This document shows positions 6,321 through 15,441 of a stretch of 64,000 nucleotides of DNA, piece after piece. The position numbers were made by a program, and so were the translations under genes. Source of the DNA: Streptomyces sp. SS1-1 (lineage in GTDB: Bacteria > Actinomycetota > Actinomycetes > Streptomycetales > Streptomycetaceae). Numbering within the stretch: position 1 is the first letter of the stretch; each line of letters opens with the position of its first letter. Below the pieces are notes generated by a model. The model had not been told where the DNA came from, made no database searches, and saw only the letters and a program-made list of their open reading frames with translations. The stretch spans positions 1,736,001 through 1,800,000 of the forward strand of contig NZ_WBXN01000004.1 in assembly GCF_008973465.1 (NCBI RefSeq). The letters run 5' to 3'.

Positions 6321-8273
6321 GTGGGGAAGAAGCACGGGAACGACAACACCGGGGACACCGGGGTGTCGGAGTCGGAGCGGCTGCTGTTCGGCGGACCGCT
6401 GCGCTACGACATGGGGTGGAACCAGCACCGCGACGCCTTCCTGGAGCTGAGTCTGCGGGCCATGGTGCGGCGGCTGCCCTCCCTGCTGGCCACCAGCTTC
6501 CGGCTGGCCTGGCAGGCCGACCGGCGGGCCGCCCGGACCGTACTGGTCGCGGAGGTCGCGCGGGGCCTCGCCCAGGCCGTCGCGCTGCTGGCCGTGAACA
6601 GCGTGCTGGGACGGCTCATCGGCGGCGGGGCCATCGACGAGCGGCTGCGGGACGCCGCTCCCGCGCTCGTCGTCATGGCCGCCGTCATGGTCGTCTCGAC
6701 CCTGCTGCGCGCCGCCTCCACGTACGCCACCGGGCGGCTGGAGCCCAAGGTGGAGCGGGTCGCGATCGAGCTGTACCTGGAGCGGGCGGCGGCCGTGGAG
6801 CTGGCCGCGATCGAGGACCACGCCTTCCACAAGCTGCTGGACACCGCGCAGTACGGGGCCTCGTCCGCCCGCCGCATGATCGCGTACAGCACCCGGGTGG
6901 TGAACGCGGCCATCTCGCTGATCGCCGCCGCCGGTGTCCTCACCGTGCTGCACCCGGCGCTGCTGCCGCTCCTCGCCACCATGACGCTGCCCAGCGCCTG
7001 GAGCGCCCTGACCAACGCCCGGCGCCGCTACGAGTCCTTCCACACCTGGGTGCAGCACGCCCGCGCCGGCCAGCTGATCAGCGCGCTGCTGACCGAGCCG
7101 GCCGCCGCGCCGGAGATCCGCGTCCACGGCGTGGCGCCGTTCCTGCTGCGGCACTACCGGGCGATGTCCGAGACCGCCGAGGCGGAGCAGGCGCGCCTCG
7201 CCCGGCTGGCGGCGCGCACCGGGCTCTTCGCGGCGGCCTGGACGGGGCTCGCGACCGTCGCGACGTACGCGACGCTCGGCTGGCTGCTGCTCGCCGGGGC
7301 CATGGCGCTCTCGGTGGCCGGTACGGCGGTCATCGCGATCCGCACCGGTTCGTCGAGCCTGGACAGCCTCGTCCTGGAGGTCAACGCGCTGCACGAGGAG
7401 GCCCTCTTCGTCGGCGATCTCCAGCGGCTGTACGCGGAGGCCGCCGAGCGGGCGATCCCGGAGGGCGGGGAGCCGCTGCCCGAGGACCCGCGGGAGGTCC
7501 GCTTCGAGCACGTCACCTTCTCCTACCCGGGCGAGTCGTCCCGCCCCGCCCTGGACGACGTCACGCTCACCCTGCCGCTCGGCCGGATCGTCGCGCTCGT
7601 CGGCGAGAACGGCTCGGGCAAGACGACGCTGGTCAAGCTGCTCGCGGGGCTCTACACCCCGGACCGGGGCCGCATCCTGTGGGACGACGTCGACGCGTCG
7701 GCCGCCGACCGGCACCAGCTCGCCGAGCGCATCGCGATGGTGGCGCAGGACTTCAAGCGCTGGCCGTTCACCGCCCGCGTCAACGTGGCCGTCGGCCGCT
7801 CGTCCGCGCCGCTGACCGAGGAGCGGCTGGACACCTCGATCGCCCAGGCCGGGGCGCAGGACGTGGTGGCGGATCTGCCGCGCGGCCTGGACACCCTGCT
7901 GGCGCGGCACTTCAGCGGCGGTCACGAGCTGTCCGGCGGCCAGTGGCAGCGGCTCGGGATCGCCCGGGCCGCCTACCGGCGCGGACGCATCCTCATCGTG
8001 GACGAGCCGACCGCCGCCCTGGACGCCCGGGCGGAGCTGGAGGTCTTCGAGAAGATCCGCGCCCTGGCCTCGGCCGGCCAGACCGTCGTCCTGATCACCC
8101 ACCGGCTGGCGTCCGTCCGCCACGCCGATCTGGTGCACGTCCTCGACCAGGGCCGGCTCGTGGAGTCCGGCACCCCGGAGCAGCTGCTGGCCACCGGTGG
8201 CCTGTACGCGGAGCTGTACGCGCTGCAGGCGGACCAGTTCACGGCCCGGGTGCCCGCGCCGGAGCCGCGCTGA
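6321..8273 (+). CDS. ABC transporter, fused permease and ATPase (exporter type)
   Basis: 650 residues from GTG at 6321, with GGGGGAGG about 8 nt upstream. The N-terminal half has about six hydrophobic segments (for example LVVMAAVMVVSTLL and the region 295-340). The C-terminal ATPase has Walker A GENGSGKTT (about 428-436), signature ELSGGQ (about 537-542), Walker B ILIVDEPTAAL (about 557-567) and the H-loop ITHR (about 592). Such half-transporters work as dimers exporting lipids, peptides or drugs. The substrate is unknown: there is no peptidase domain and no cognate biosynthetic gene nearby. Confidence 0.92.
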   Translation: MGKKHGNDNTGDTGVSESERLLFGGPLRYDMGWNQHRDAFLELSLRAMVRRLPSLLATSFRLAWQADRRAARTVLVAEVARGLAQAVALLAVNSVLGRLIGGGAIDERLRDAAPALVVMAAVMVVSTLLRAASTYATGRLEPKVERVAIELYLERAAAVELAAIEDHAFHKLLDTAQYGASSARRMIAYSTRVVNAAISLIAAAGVLTVLHPALLPLLATMTLPSAWSALTNARRRYESFHTWVQHARAGQLISALLTEPAAAPEIRVHGVAPFLLRHYRAMSETAEAEQARLARLAARTGLFAAAWTGLATVATYATLGWLLLAGAMALSVAGTAVIAIRTGSSSLDSLVLEVNALHEEALFVGDLQRLYAEAAERAIPEGGEPLPEDPREVRFEHVTFSYPGESSRPALDDVTLTLPLGRIVALVGENGSGKTTLVKLLAGLYTPDRGRILWDDVDASAADRHQLAERIAMVAQDFKRWPFTARVNVAVGRSSAPLTEERLDTSIAQAGAQDVVADLPRGLDTLLARHFSGGHELSGGQWQRLGIARAAYRRGRILIVDEPTAALDARAELEVFEKIRALASAGQTVVLITHRLASVRHADLVHVLDQGRLVESGTPEQLLATGGLYAELYALQADQFTARVPAPEPR

Positions 8274-8296
8274 CCCGGTGCCCGGCCGGCCGCCGT

Positions 8297-8482
8297 TCAG
8301 GCCGTGGCGTCCACCGGCGCGTCACCGCGCACGATCACGAGGAAGGCGTCCGTGGCCAGGTCCATCACGACCTCGGCCGGCAGGCCCTCCATGCGCCGCG
8401 CGTGCGCGAACTCCTCGGCCGGCCACGATCCGCGCGGCCCGCCCGCGGGAAAGCGTTCGAGCACCGTCCGCCCGTTCACCAT
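8297..8482 (-). CDS. Small conserved hypothetical protein (61 aa)
   Basis: The reading frame starts at ATG 8482 with a strong GGAGGTG Shine-Dalgarno sequence. The product is acidic at the C-terminus (VVMDLATDAFLVIVRGDAPVD) with no membrane segment or known motif. Codon usage is typical of the region. It lies downstream of the DUF899 gene on the same strand, separated by about 150 bp that contain an inverted repeat. Function unknown. Confidence 0.7.
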   Translation of the reverse strand: MVNGRTVLERFPAGGPRGSWPAEEFAHARRMEGLPAEVVMDLATDAFLVIVRGDAPVDATA

Positions 8483-8572
8483 CCTGCACCTCCAGTGGCG
8501 TCGTACGTGTAGGAGTTAACGCCAGGGGGGTGCGGATCGCCTCGGCCGGTGACGGTACTGAGACGTACTTGA

Positions 8573-8602
8573 CACCCGTTCACCGCTGTCCGTGAACGGG
8601 TG
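8573..8602. promoter_or_regulatory. Perfect 11-bp inverted repeat between two minus-strand genes
   Basis: CACCCGTTCAC (8573-8583) and GTGAACGGGTG (8592-8602) are separated by 8 nt. The site lies 34 bp beyond the DUF899 stop and about 90 bp upstream of the 61-aa gene. It could be a terminator for the former (though without a T tract) or an operator for the latter. Confidence 0.55.
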
Positions 8603-8635
8603 GGCACGGTGCATCATCCGGGGCGACGGTCCGTG

Positions 8636-9325
8636 TCAGTCGTCGTACTCGTCGTGATAGCGGACGGGCTTGCCGCCCGCGGGCGCCCCGAAGGCGGACG
8701 CGCGCCCGAAGGGCTCCTCCCACTCCTCCTGCCGGCCCAGCGCGGTGAGGTCCAGGAACCCGGTGGTGGAGCCGAGCCCGTCGAGACCGCGCTCGTACGT
8801 CGAGTAGGTGTGGAAGACGCGGTCCCGGTCCCGCAGGAAGCAGCTCAGGCCGGGCCGCTCCACCAGCTCGCCGTCACGTTCGAGGGTCGCCTCGAAGTCG
8901 TGGTTGAAGCCGGTGCCGCAGGACGAGTACCAGGGGACCGCCCAGCCCATCCGCGCCTTGAACGGCAGGATGCGGGTCAGCGGCGCCCGGGAGACGGCGG
9001 CGAAGGTCGTGCCGCGCGCGTGCAGATGCGCGAGCTGGCCGATCTCGTCGAGGAACGCCGAGCAGCTGCGGCAGCCCGCGTCCCACTCGGGCGCGAACAT
9101 GAAGTGGTACACGACGAGCTGGTGCCGGCCCTCGAAGAGATCGAGCAGGGCGGCCTTGCCGTCGCCGCCCTCGAACACGTACTCCTCGGTGATCTCGACC
9201 ATGGGCAGGGCGCGCCGCTCGGCGTTGAGCGCGTCCCGCGCGCGGGTCGCCGCCTTCTCCTTGACCAGCAGTTCCTCGCGTGCCGCGCGCCACTGCTCAC
9301 GCGAAACGATCTCCGGAAGCGACAT
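8636..9325 (-). CDS. DUF899 family thioredoxin-like protein
   Basis: A 229-residue protein with the DUF899 signature: an N-terminal helical region (REQWRAAREELLVKEKA), LVVYHFMFAPEWDAGCRSCSAFLDEI at about 90-115 with a CRSC pair, then a thioredoxin-fold core and a W-Y-SSCGTGFNHDF stretch. DUF899 proteins have a thioredoxin-like fold; a redox role is suspected but not established. The ATG at 9325 begins MSLPEIVSREQW, typical of the family. Expressed alone or with the downstream 61-aa gene. Confidence 0.93.
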   Translation of the reverse strand: MSLPEIVSREQWRAAREELLVKEKAATRARDALNAERRALPMVEITEEYVFEGGDGKAALLDLFEGRHQLVVYHFMFAPEWDAGCRSCSAFLDEIGQLAHLHARGTTFAAVSRAPLTRILPFKARMGWAVPWYSSCGTGFNHDFEATLERDGELVERPGLSCFLRDRDRVFHTYSTYERGLDGLGSTTGFLDLTALGRQEEWEEPFGRASAFGAPAGGKPVRYHDEYDD

Positions 9326-9421
9326 CGGCGCCCCTTCTGTGCAACGGTCCGTCCGCAGGGGTGACCGCGGCCGTCGCCGGAACTCATCGCCGCGCCGTGA
9401 AATTTCTCGGCGGGGCCTCTG

Positions 9422-10774
9422 CTAAGGGCTGTACTCCTGGACGCGCCGGCCGTGCCCTCGGTCCAGGAGGGCGGGCAGCCGCTCCCCCAACTCCCTCACG
9501 GTGGACGGCACGTCGATCGTCAGAAGCTCGCGGTCGCGCATCAGGATCCGGCCGTCCACGATCGTGGTGCGCACGTCGGAGGAGCGGGCGCTGTGGACGA
9601 GGGTGGCGGCCAGGTCGTGCACGGGCTGGGTGTGCGGGCCGCTGATGTCGACCAGCACGATGTCGGCGCGGCGGCCCGGGGCGATGCTGCCGAGGCTGTC
9701 GCCGAGGCCGACGGCCCGCGCGCTCTGCAGGGTGGCGTGGTGCAGGGCCTGACGGGCGGTCAGCCAGCGCGGGTCGCCGGTCGTGGACTTCTGCACGAGG
9801 GCGGTCAGCGCCATCGACTCCCACACGTCGAGGGAGTTGTTGGACGCGGCGCCGTCGGTGGCGAGCCCGACGGGGACGCCGATCTCGCGCAGCGCCCGGA
9901 CCGGTGTCGTGGTGGGCCAGCCGAACTTGAGGTAGCCGCGCGGCGCGGTGGCGACGGCGACCCGGCCGCCGGCGTCGCGGAGCGCGGGCAGGTCCTCGTC
10001 GAGGATGCCGGTGCCGTGCGCGATGAGGACGTCGGTGTCGAGGAGGCCGGTGCGCCGGAGCACCTCGACGGGGGTGACGCCGTGCCGGGCCAGGCTGGTG
10101 GTGGTCTGGTCGCGGTTCTCGGCGGCGTGCAGATGGACGGGCAGGCCGTGTTCGCGGGCGAGGGCGGCGGTGGCCGCGAGGTCGGCGTCGTCCACGGTGT
10201 AGGGGGCGTGCGGGGCGAGGGCGGTGGTGATCCGGCCGCCCGCGCCCCCGCGGTGCGTCAGCGCGAACTCCAGCGATCTCTCCCGTCCCCGGGGCCCCTG
10301 CGAGGAGAAGAACGCCTCGCCGAGGTGGGCCCTGATCCCGCACTCCTCGACGACGGCGGCGACGGCGTCCATGGAGAAGTAGTGGTCGGCGAAGCAGGTG
10401 ACCCCGGCCCGGATCATCTCGGCGCAGGCCAGCCGTGCCCCCAACTCGACGTCCCGTGCGGTGAGGTTGGACTCCACGGGCCAGACGACGTCGTTGAACC
10501 AGGCGTCGGTCGGCAGGTCCTCGGCGACCCCGCGCAGGGCGGCCATCGGGGCGTGGGTGTGGCAGTTGATCAGTCCGGGCAGGGCGATCTGCCCCTGCGC
10601 GTCGATGCGTTCGCGGGCCGGCACCCCGCCGGCCTCCGCCCCGCTGACGACCGCCTCGACGACCCCGTCGCGCACGATGACGGAGGCGTCCTCGGCGAAG
10701 CCGATCTCCTCCCGCTCGTCGTGTGTGAGCACCGTGCACCGGGTGATGACGAGATCGGCGGGAGGAGGCGTCAT
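9422..10774 (-). CDS. Metal-dependent amidohydrolase / deaminase (MTA-SAH deaminase-like)
   Basis: 450 residues from ATG 10774, with GGAGGAGG upstream. The amidohydrolase metal site is complete: INCHTHAP (HxH), LHAAE (His), LIAHGTGI (His) and ATDGAASNN (Asp). The PMAALRG stretch after HTH is typical of the TrzA/AtzB/MtaD branch, which deaminates or dechlorinates purines, methylthioadenosine or triazines. Predicted cytosolic Zn/Fe enzyme. The exact substrate cannot be read from sequence; 5'-methylthioadenosine/S-adenosylhomocysteine or another aminopurine is likely. It precedes no obvious pathway partner. Confidence 0.9.
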   Translation of the reverse strand: MTPPPADLVITRCTVLTHDEREEIGFAEDASVIVRDGVVEAVVSGAEAGGVPARERIDAQGQIALPGLINCHTHAPMAALRGVAEDLPTDAWFNDVVWPVESNLTARDVELGARLACAEMIRAGVTCFADHYFSMDAVAAVVEECGIRAHLGEAFFSSQGPRGRERSLEFALTHRGGAGGRITTALAPHAPYTVDDADLAATAALAREHGLPVHLHAAENRDQTTTSLARHGVTPVEVLRRTGLLDTDVLIAHGTGILDEDLPALRDAGGRVAVATAPRGYLKFGWPTTTPVRALREIGVPVGLATDGAASNNSLDVWESMALTALVQKSTTGDPRWLTARQALHHATLQSARAVGLGDSLGSIAPGRRADIVLVDISGPHTQPVHDLAATLVHSARSSDVRTTIVDGRILMRDRELLTIDVPSTVRELGERLPALLDRGHGRRVQEYSP

Positions 10775-10820
10775 GGTGTCACGGTACGGCTCCGCGGTGC
10801 CCCGCGTGGCCGTTGTGGCG

Positions 10821-12725
10821 TCAGCCGGCGAGGGCGGACACGGCGGCGGCCTCCGGGACGCGCAGCCCGGTGCGGTGGCGTTCCCCGGCGAGCGCGTCGA
10901 GGAGTTCGGTGAGGCGTGCGGTGTGCCGGGGCGTGAGCCCGCCGGTGTCGTCGAGGTGCACGGCGCACGCGGTGGTGGCGTCGACGAGCTGTTCGAGGGT
11001 GGTGACGATCCGGTCGGCGCCCTGCGCGTGCCGGGCGAGCGCGGGCAGTTCGGCGGCGGCGAGCGCGACGGCGGCCCGCGCCTCGGCGAGCGTCCGGTAC
11101 GCCTCGCGGCGCAACGTCCAGCGCACGGCCCGCGGTTCACGGACGTCCCCGTCCGCGCGGGTGCCGGACTCGTCCAGCACATGGGCGAGGTAGGCGGAGA
11201 CGGCGTCCCCGGCCGCGGTGAGCCGGGCCCGTACTCCCCCGCCCCGCTGCCCGGGCACCGGCAGATGGCCGGCGACGAGCACGATCGCGCACGCCAGCAG
11301 GGTCTCCCCGATCCGCCCGACGGACGCCTGCGGTTCGCCGCCCACCATGACCAGGGCGAGCACGAGGACGGTGACGACGGCGGTCTGGGCGGCGAAGTGC
11401 CGGGTGGCCACGGGGATGAGGGCGCCGCTGACCGCCACGAGCGCGACGAGCCCCTCGGGCCGGGGCAGTACGGCCGCGAGGCCGGCGAAGACCAGCGCGC
11501 CGAGGACCGTCCCGGCCGCCCGGCACAGCACGCGGGAGACGAGCGGCCCGAGGTCGGGCTTGACGAGGAAGACGGCGGTGGCCGGCAGCCAGTACCAGTG
11601 GGTGTGCGGCCCGTACGAGCGGGCGTGGTGCAGCGCCTGGGCGATGCCCGCGCCGGCGCCGAAGCAGAGCGCGACGCGCAGCCCGTACTCCCGTCCCCCG
11701 GCCCCGAGCACGGCCCGGACCCGGTTGCGCACGGTACGGCGGCGGGCGTGCAGGTTCCGGTTCTCCCGGCCCCGGTCGAACGCCTCGGCGGCGTGCAGCA
11801 GCGCGTCGTCGAGGGCGCGCAGGGCGGGCGCCGACCGGGAGGGCGCGGGCAGCGGCCCGGTGTGGGTGCCGCCGCGCACGGCGGCGGCGAGCCGCCGGGG
11901 CCCTTCGGCGGCCCGGGCGGGCACGGCCTCCCCGGCCCAGGCGAGCGCGGTCGCCGCCTCGGCGAGCGGCAGGGCGGCGGCGTACTGGGCGTGCAGCCGC
12001 CGCTCGGCGGACGAGGACGCGTACCGCCGCAGCCGGGGCCCGGTCAGGGCGTCCTGGGCGTGGTCGAGGGCGGCGGTCAGGGCGGCCCGGCGCGCGGTGG
12101 CCCCTTCGGTGCCGGCGGCGTCCAGCAGGGCGGCGACCGCGTCGTACACGCCGGCGACGGCGGCCCGCTCCCCGTCGAACCGGAAGTCGCCCGCGAGGGA
12201 ACCCGGCGTGGGCAGCGCCAGCCGCAGCGCGAGGAGCCAGGCCGCGCCGGCGAGGAACGCCAGCGCCCGCTGTCCCGCGCTCTCGGGCAGCGGCATCCCG
12301 GCGCCGACGGCCGTGGCGACGAGCACCTGGGTGCCGGCGGCGGAGGCGACGGGCCCGGTCGCGCAGACCCCGCCGGCGACGAGCCCGAGCACGGTGAGCA
12401 CCAGGGTGAGCGGTACGGCCCCCAGGTGGTCCCCGGCGTACGTCCCGCCGAACACCCCGGCCGCCCCCGCCAGCGCGGGCGCCCCGATCCGGTGCACGGA
12501 CGAACGGCGGCTGCCGGGACGGTCGTTGATCCCGGCGAGCATGGCGGCGATGGCGGCGACGACCCCGAGGGTGGCCCGGCCGGCGAGCACCGCCGCGAGC
12601 AGGAGGGGCCCGGCGGACAGCGCGCCCCGGACGACCGCGCTCCACGGCACCGGGCCCCGCTGGGCGCGCAGGGCGTGGGCGAGCCAAGGGGGAAGCGGAC
12701 GGGCCGGGCGCGCGGGGCGGGTCAC
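10821..12725 (-). CDS. FUSC-family membrane protein (aromatic acid exporter type)
   Basis: 634 residues from GTG 12725, chosen because AGGAG lies 6 nt upstream. Two hydrophobic blocks of several helices each (about residues 35-170 and 345-500) flank and precede large soluble regions. This is the FUSC/YccS architecture of inner-membrane exporters. The repeated segment pattern (AGAAGVFGG..., AGTVLGALVF...) is the FUSC signature. Likely exports aromatic acids or similar small compounds; the substrate is unknown. Confidence 0.88.
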   Translation of the reverse strand: MTRPARPARPLPPWLAHALRAQRGPVPWSAVVRGALSAGPLLLAAVLAGRATLGVVAAIAAMLAGINDRPGSRRSSVHRIGAPALAGAAGVFGGTYAGDHLGAVPLTLVLTVLGLVAGGVCATGPVASAAGTQVLVATAVGAGMPLPESAGQRALAFLAGAAWLLALRLALPTPGSLAGDFRFDGERAAVAGVYDAVAALLDAAGTEGATARRAALTAALDHAQDALTGPRLRRYASSSAERRLHAQYAAALPLAEAATALAWAGEAVPARAAEGPRRLAAAVRGGTHTGPLPAPSRSAPALRALDDALLHAAEAFDRGRENRNLHARRRTVRNRVRAVLGAGGREYGLRVALCFGAGAGIAQALHHARSYGPHTHWYWLPATAVFLVKPDLGPLVSRVLCRAAGTVLGALVFAGLAAVLPRPEGLVALVAVSGALIPVATRHFAAQTAVVTVLVLALVMVGGEPQASVGRIGETLLACAIVLVAGHLPVPGQRGGGVRARLTAAGDAVSAYLAHVLDESGTRADGDVREPRAVRWTLRREAYRTLAEARAAVALAAAELPALARHAQGADRIVTTLEQLVDATTACAVHLDDTGGLTPRHTARLTELLDALAGERHRTGLRVPEAAAVSALAG

Positions 12726-12872
12726 GGGGCTCCTGTCGGGCGAGGGCGGAGGTGCCTTCGGGCGACGGTGGCCGGGCTGTGGACTGTGCGCTCCACGGTA
12801 CCGCCGGGACATGTGTCCACGGGCACGGTGGTGTTTCGGCCGTGTGACGGTGTGCGGGGGGGGGCCGGCGGG

Positions 12873-13634
12873 TCAGAGCGAGGCGAACAGGGTCTCCGCC
12901 TCGGTGACGGCCCGCAGCAGCGCCTCCGGTGCGGGCTCCAGTCCCGCGAGGACGGCGTCCACCGTCCGCAGTCCGGCCCGCTCCAGCAGCCGCTTCTCGT
13001 TGGTGACCCACTCCCCGCGCTCCGCCAGCACGGCGTGCCCGGTCTGTACGGCCGCCGTGGCGACGGCGCCCGCGACCTCCGTGAGCCGGCCGGCCGGGGC
13101 GTGGTGCGCCCGGGCGTAGCCGAGGGTGGCGCGGGCGGTGCCGTGCCAGCGCTCGCTCGCGGTGCGCCGCAGCTCCGGCGGATAGCCGTCCGGGCGCGGC
13201 AGTTCACCGCGCAGCACGCGGTTGACCGCCAGCTCGGCGACCACGAGATAGCTGGGGATGCCCGCGAGGTGGAACAGCAGCGGCTCCACCCGGAACCGTC
13301 CCCGTTCCGCATCCGCCAGTTCCCGCTCGACGACGTCGAGGTCGCGGTAGTGCACGTCGACCCGCCGTCCGTCGACGGTCAGCCACGCTCCCCCGTTGAA
13401 GACGCCGCCGCCCCAGCCGCCGACGTCCGACACCTCGCCCTCCCAGCCGGCCGCGCGCAGGTCGTCCGGGTCGAAAGGGCCCCGGTAGTAGACGGCCAGG
13501 TCCCAGTCGCTGTCCGGGCGGTGGGTGCCCTGCGCCCGGGAGCCGCCGAGCGCGACGGCCAGGACGGTGGGGAGGGCGGCCAGGCGGCCGGCGAGGGTGT
13601 CGAGGAAGACGGTGTCGTCGGGGGCGGTGGCCAT
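12873..13634 (-). CDS. Nucleotidyltransferase-domain protein
   Basis: 253 residues. The minimal nucleotidyltransferase signature is clear near the N-terminus: GGSRAQGTHRPDSDWDLAVY (about residues 29-48), i.e. G-S followed by DxD. The third acidic residue is probably in RRVDVHYRD. Such proteins transfer nucleotides to antibiotics, proteins or tRNA. The C-terminal part is helical and resembles stand-alone DUF4037-type enzymes. The start at ATG 13634 is the best available, although its Shine-Dalgarno sequence is weak. Confidence 0.85.
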   Translation of the reverse strand: MATAPDDTVFLDTLAGRLAALPTVLAVALGGSRAQGTHRPDSDWDLAVYYRGPFDPDDLRAAGWEGEVSDVGGWGGGVFNGGAWLTVDGRRVDVHYRDLDVVERELADAERGRFRVEPLLFHLAGIPSYLVVAELAVNRVLRGELPRPDGYPPELRRTASERWHGTARATLGYARAHHAPAGRLTEVAGAVATAAVQTGHAVLAERGEWVTNEKRLLERAGLRTVDAVLAGLEPAPEALLRAVTEAETLFASL

Positions 13635-13792
13635 GGCCGGAAGCGTACGGAGGCGCGCGGCGCGTCGCCACGGAGAATCGGGGGCGGGCGGACCGGCGGA
13701 AATTCGGATGCGCGCGGGCCCCCGGGTGCGCATGATCGGCGGGTTGGGCACCTCACGGCCCAGGACGTCTCAGCATCCCAGGAGCAGCCTTC

Positions 13793-14209
13793 ATGATCCG
13801 GCGCGTCACCTCTCCCGCCCTCTTCCCACCGCCCACGTACTCCCATGCCTCCGTCGTGGAGGCGGGCACGCGGATCGCGTTCCTCGCCGGGGCCGTGCCG
13901 CTGGACGCGGAGGGCCGGCTGGTCGGCGAGGGCGATCCCGTGCGGCAGGCCGAGCAGGTCGTGGCCAATCTGGAGGAGCAGTTGCGGTCCGTGGGCAGCG
14001 ACCTGGCGCATGTGCTGTCGACCGACGTGTATGTGGTGAGTGCGGACACCGCGGTGCTCTCCGCCGTGTGGGAGGTCGTCGAGGCGTCCGGGCTGAGCGC
14101 GGGGCCGCACGCGTCGACGCTGCTCGGGGTGGCCTGCCTCGGCTACTCGGGCCAGCTCGTGGAGATCACGGCCACGGCGGCCGTTCCGGAGCCTGAGGGA
14201 CGGTCGTGA
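13793..14209 (+). CDS. RidA family protein (reactive enamine/imine deaminase)
   Basis: 138 residues with a RidA/YjgF core: GTRIAFLAGAVPLDAEG, VVANLEEQLRSVGSDLAHV, and the C-terminal LGYSGQLVEITATA. RidA proteins form trimers and hydrolyse reactive enamines released by PLP enzymes. The usual Arg in the family's R-x-x-V-x-V strand is replaced: here the stretch is ASTLLGVACLGYSG, so it may be a non-canonical Rid subgroup. An AGGAG site precedes the ATG. GTGA overlap with the next gene implies co-translation. Confidence 0.85.
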   Translation: MIRRVTSPALFPPPTYSHASVVEAGTRIAFLAGAVPLDAEGRLVGEGDPVRQAEQVVANLEEQLRSVGSDLAHVLSTDVYVVSADTAVLSAVWEVVEASGLSAGPHASTLLGVACLGYSGQLVEITATAAVPEPEGRS

Positions 14210-14664
14210 GCGCCGTCGCCCTGCGCCGGGCCACCGCGTCCGACGCGCGGGCCGTCGCCGACGTGTGGCTGCGGTCGTTCACGGCCGCTCTGCCGTCCGT
14301 GGTGCGGCCGCACTCCGACGACGAGGTGCGGGCGTGGTTCGGCGAGGTCGTGCTGCCGTCGCAGGAGACATGGGTCGCCGACAGCGAGGGACGGGTCGTC
14401 GGGCTGATGGTCCTCGACGGCGACCAGCTCGCCCAGCTGTACCTGGACCCGGAGTGGCGGGGCCGGGGGGTGGGCGACCGGTTCGTGGACCTCGCCAAGC
14501 GGCGCTGCCCGGACGGGCTGAGCCTGTGGACCTTCCAGGTCAACGGTCCCGCCCACCGCTTCTACGCCCGGCACGGCTTCGTCGCCGCCGAGACCACCGA
14601 CGGCAGCGGCAACGAGGAGCGCGAGCCGGACGTGCGGTACGTCTGGCGGCCGGGTCCCCGCTGA
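14206..14664 (+). CDS. GNAT-family N-acetyltransferase
   Basis: 152 residues, starting at GTG 14206 inside the stop of the RidA gene. The GNAT fold is visible: LRRATASDARAVADVW at the N-terminus and the acetyl-CoA loop LYLDPEWRGRGVGDRFVDLA (about 82-101, Q/RxxGxG/A type). A FYARHGF C-terminal motif follows. Substrate unknown. It probably forms an operon with the RidA gene and is convergent with the UDG gene. Confidence 0.9.
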   Translation: MSAVALRRATASDARAVADVWLRSFTAALPSVVRPHSDDEVRAWFGEVVLPSQETWVADSEGRVVGLMVLDGDQLAQLYLDPEWRGRGVGDRFVDLAKRRCPDGLSLWTFQVNGPAHRFYARHGFVAAETTDGSGNEEREPDVRYVWRPGPR

Positions 14665-14673
14665 GAGGGCGTC

Positions 14674-15363
14674 TCACGTGGGCAGGCCCGCCGCCCCGGC
14701 GGCCGTCGTCAGCACCTCGCGCAGCATGGCGGGGGTGAGCCGGCCGGTGAAGGTGTTGCGCTGGCTCACGTGGAAGCAGCCGAAGACGTCGAGCCCGTCG
14801 AGCGCGACATGGGTGCCGTGCGCGAAGGCGGGCCGGGGCCGGGGCACGGTCCAGCCGGCCTCCCGCAGCGCGGGCAGCGTCGCCTGCCAGCCGAAGGCGC
14901 CGAGAACGACGAGGGCGCGCAGGGTGGGCCGCAGCAGTCCCAGTTCCTGTACGAGCCACGCCCGGCAGGTCTCCCGTTCGCCGGGGGTGGGCCGGTTGGC
15001 GGGCGGGGCGCAGTGCACGGGGGCGGTGACGCGGACGCCGTACAGCTCCAGGCCGTCGTCGGCGGCGACCGAGGTGGGCTGCGAGGCCAGGCCCACGTCG
15101 TACAGGGCCTGGTAGAGCACGTCCCCGGAGCGGTCGCCGGTGAACATCCGGCCGGTGCGGTTGCCGCCGTGCGCCGCCGGGGCGAGCCCGACGATCAGCA
15201 GCCGGGCGTCGGACGGGCCGAAGCCGGGCACCGGGCGGCCCCAGTAGGTCTGGCCGGCGAAGGCGGCACGCTTGGTACGGGCCACCTCCTCGCGCCAGTC
15301 GACCAGCCGCGGGCAGGCCCGGCAGCCGGTGATCCGCCGGTCGAGATCAGCGAGCGCGTCCAC
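14674..15363 (-). CDS. Uracil-DNA glycosylase, family 5 (UDGb) type
   Basis: 229 residues from GTG 15363. Motif 1 GLAPAAHGGNRTG (about 59-71) is the family-5 form, in which the usual catalytic Asp/Asn of motif 1 is replaced by Ala. Motif 3 HVSQRNTFTG carries the conserved His. Four cysteines (CRAC near residue 14, then HC and TC at about 118-136) would bind a 4Fe-4S cluster. UDGb removes uracil and hypoxanthine from double-stranded DNA and starts base-excision repair, important in GC-rich genomes. Confidence 0.93.
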   Translation of the reverse strand: MDALADLDRRITGCRACPRLVDWREEVARTKRAAFAGQTYWGRPVPGFGPSDARLLIVGLAPAAHGGNRTGRMFTGDRSGDVLYQALYDVGLASQPTSVAADDGLELYGVRVTAPVHCAPPANRPTPGERETCRAWLVQELGLLRPTLRALVVLGAFGWQATLPALREAGWTVPRPRPAFAHGTHVALDGLDVFGCFHVSQRNTFTGRLTPAMLREVLTTAAGAAGLPT

Positions 15364-15441
15364 CCCTCCACCGTACGGCCGCCGGGTGGGAGCGCCGGGA
15401 GGACACCGTCACCGGCCGGGCGCGGGGACTAAGGTCGAGGC

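Noticed and set aside
10398..13796. 1132-codon plus-strand frame
   Set aside because: It runs opposite three well-supported minus-strand genes and is Arg/Pro/Gly-rich without any domain, typical of an antisense GC-rich shadow.
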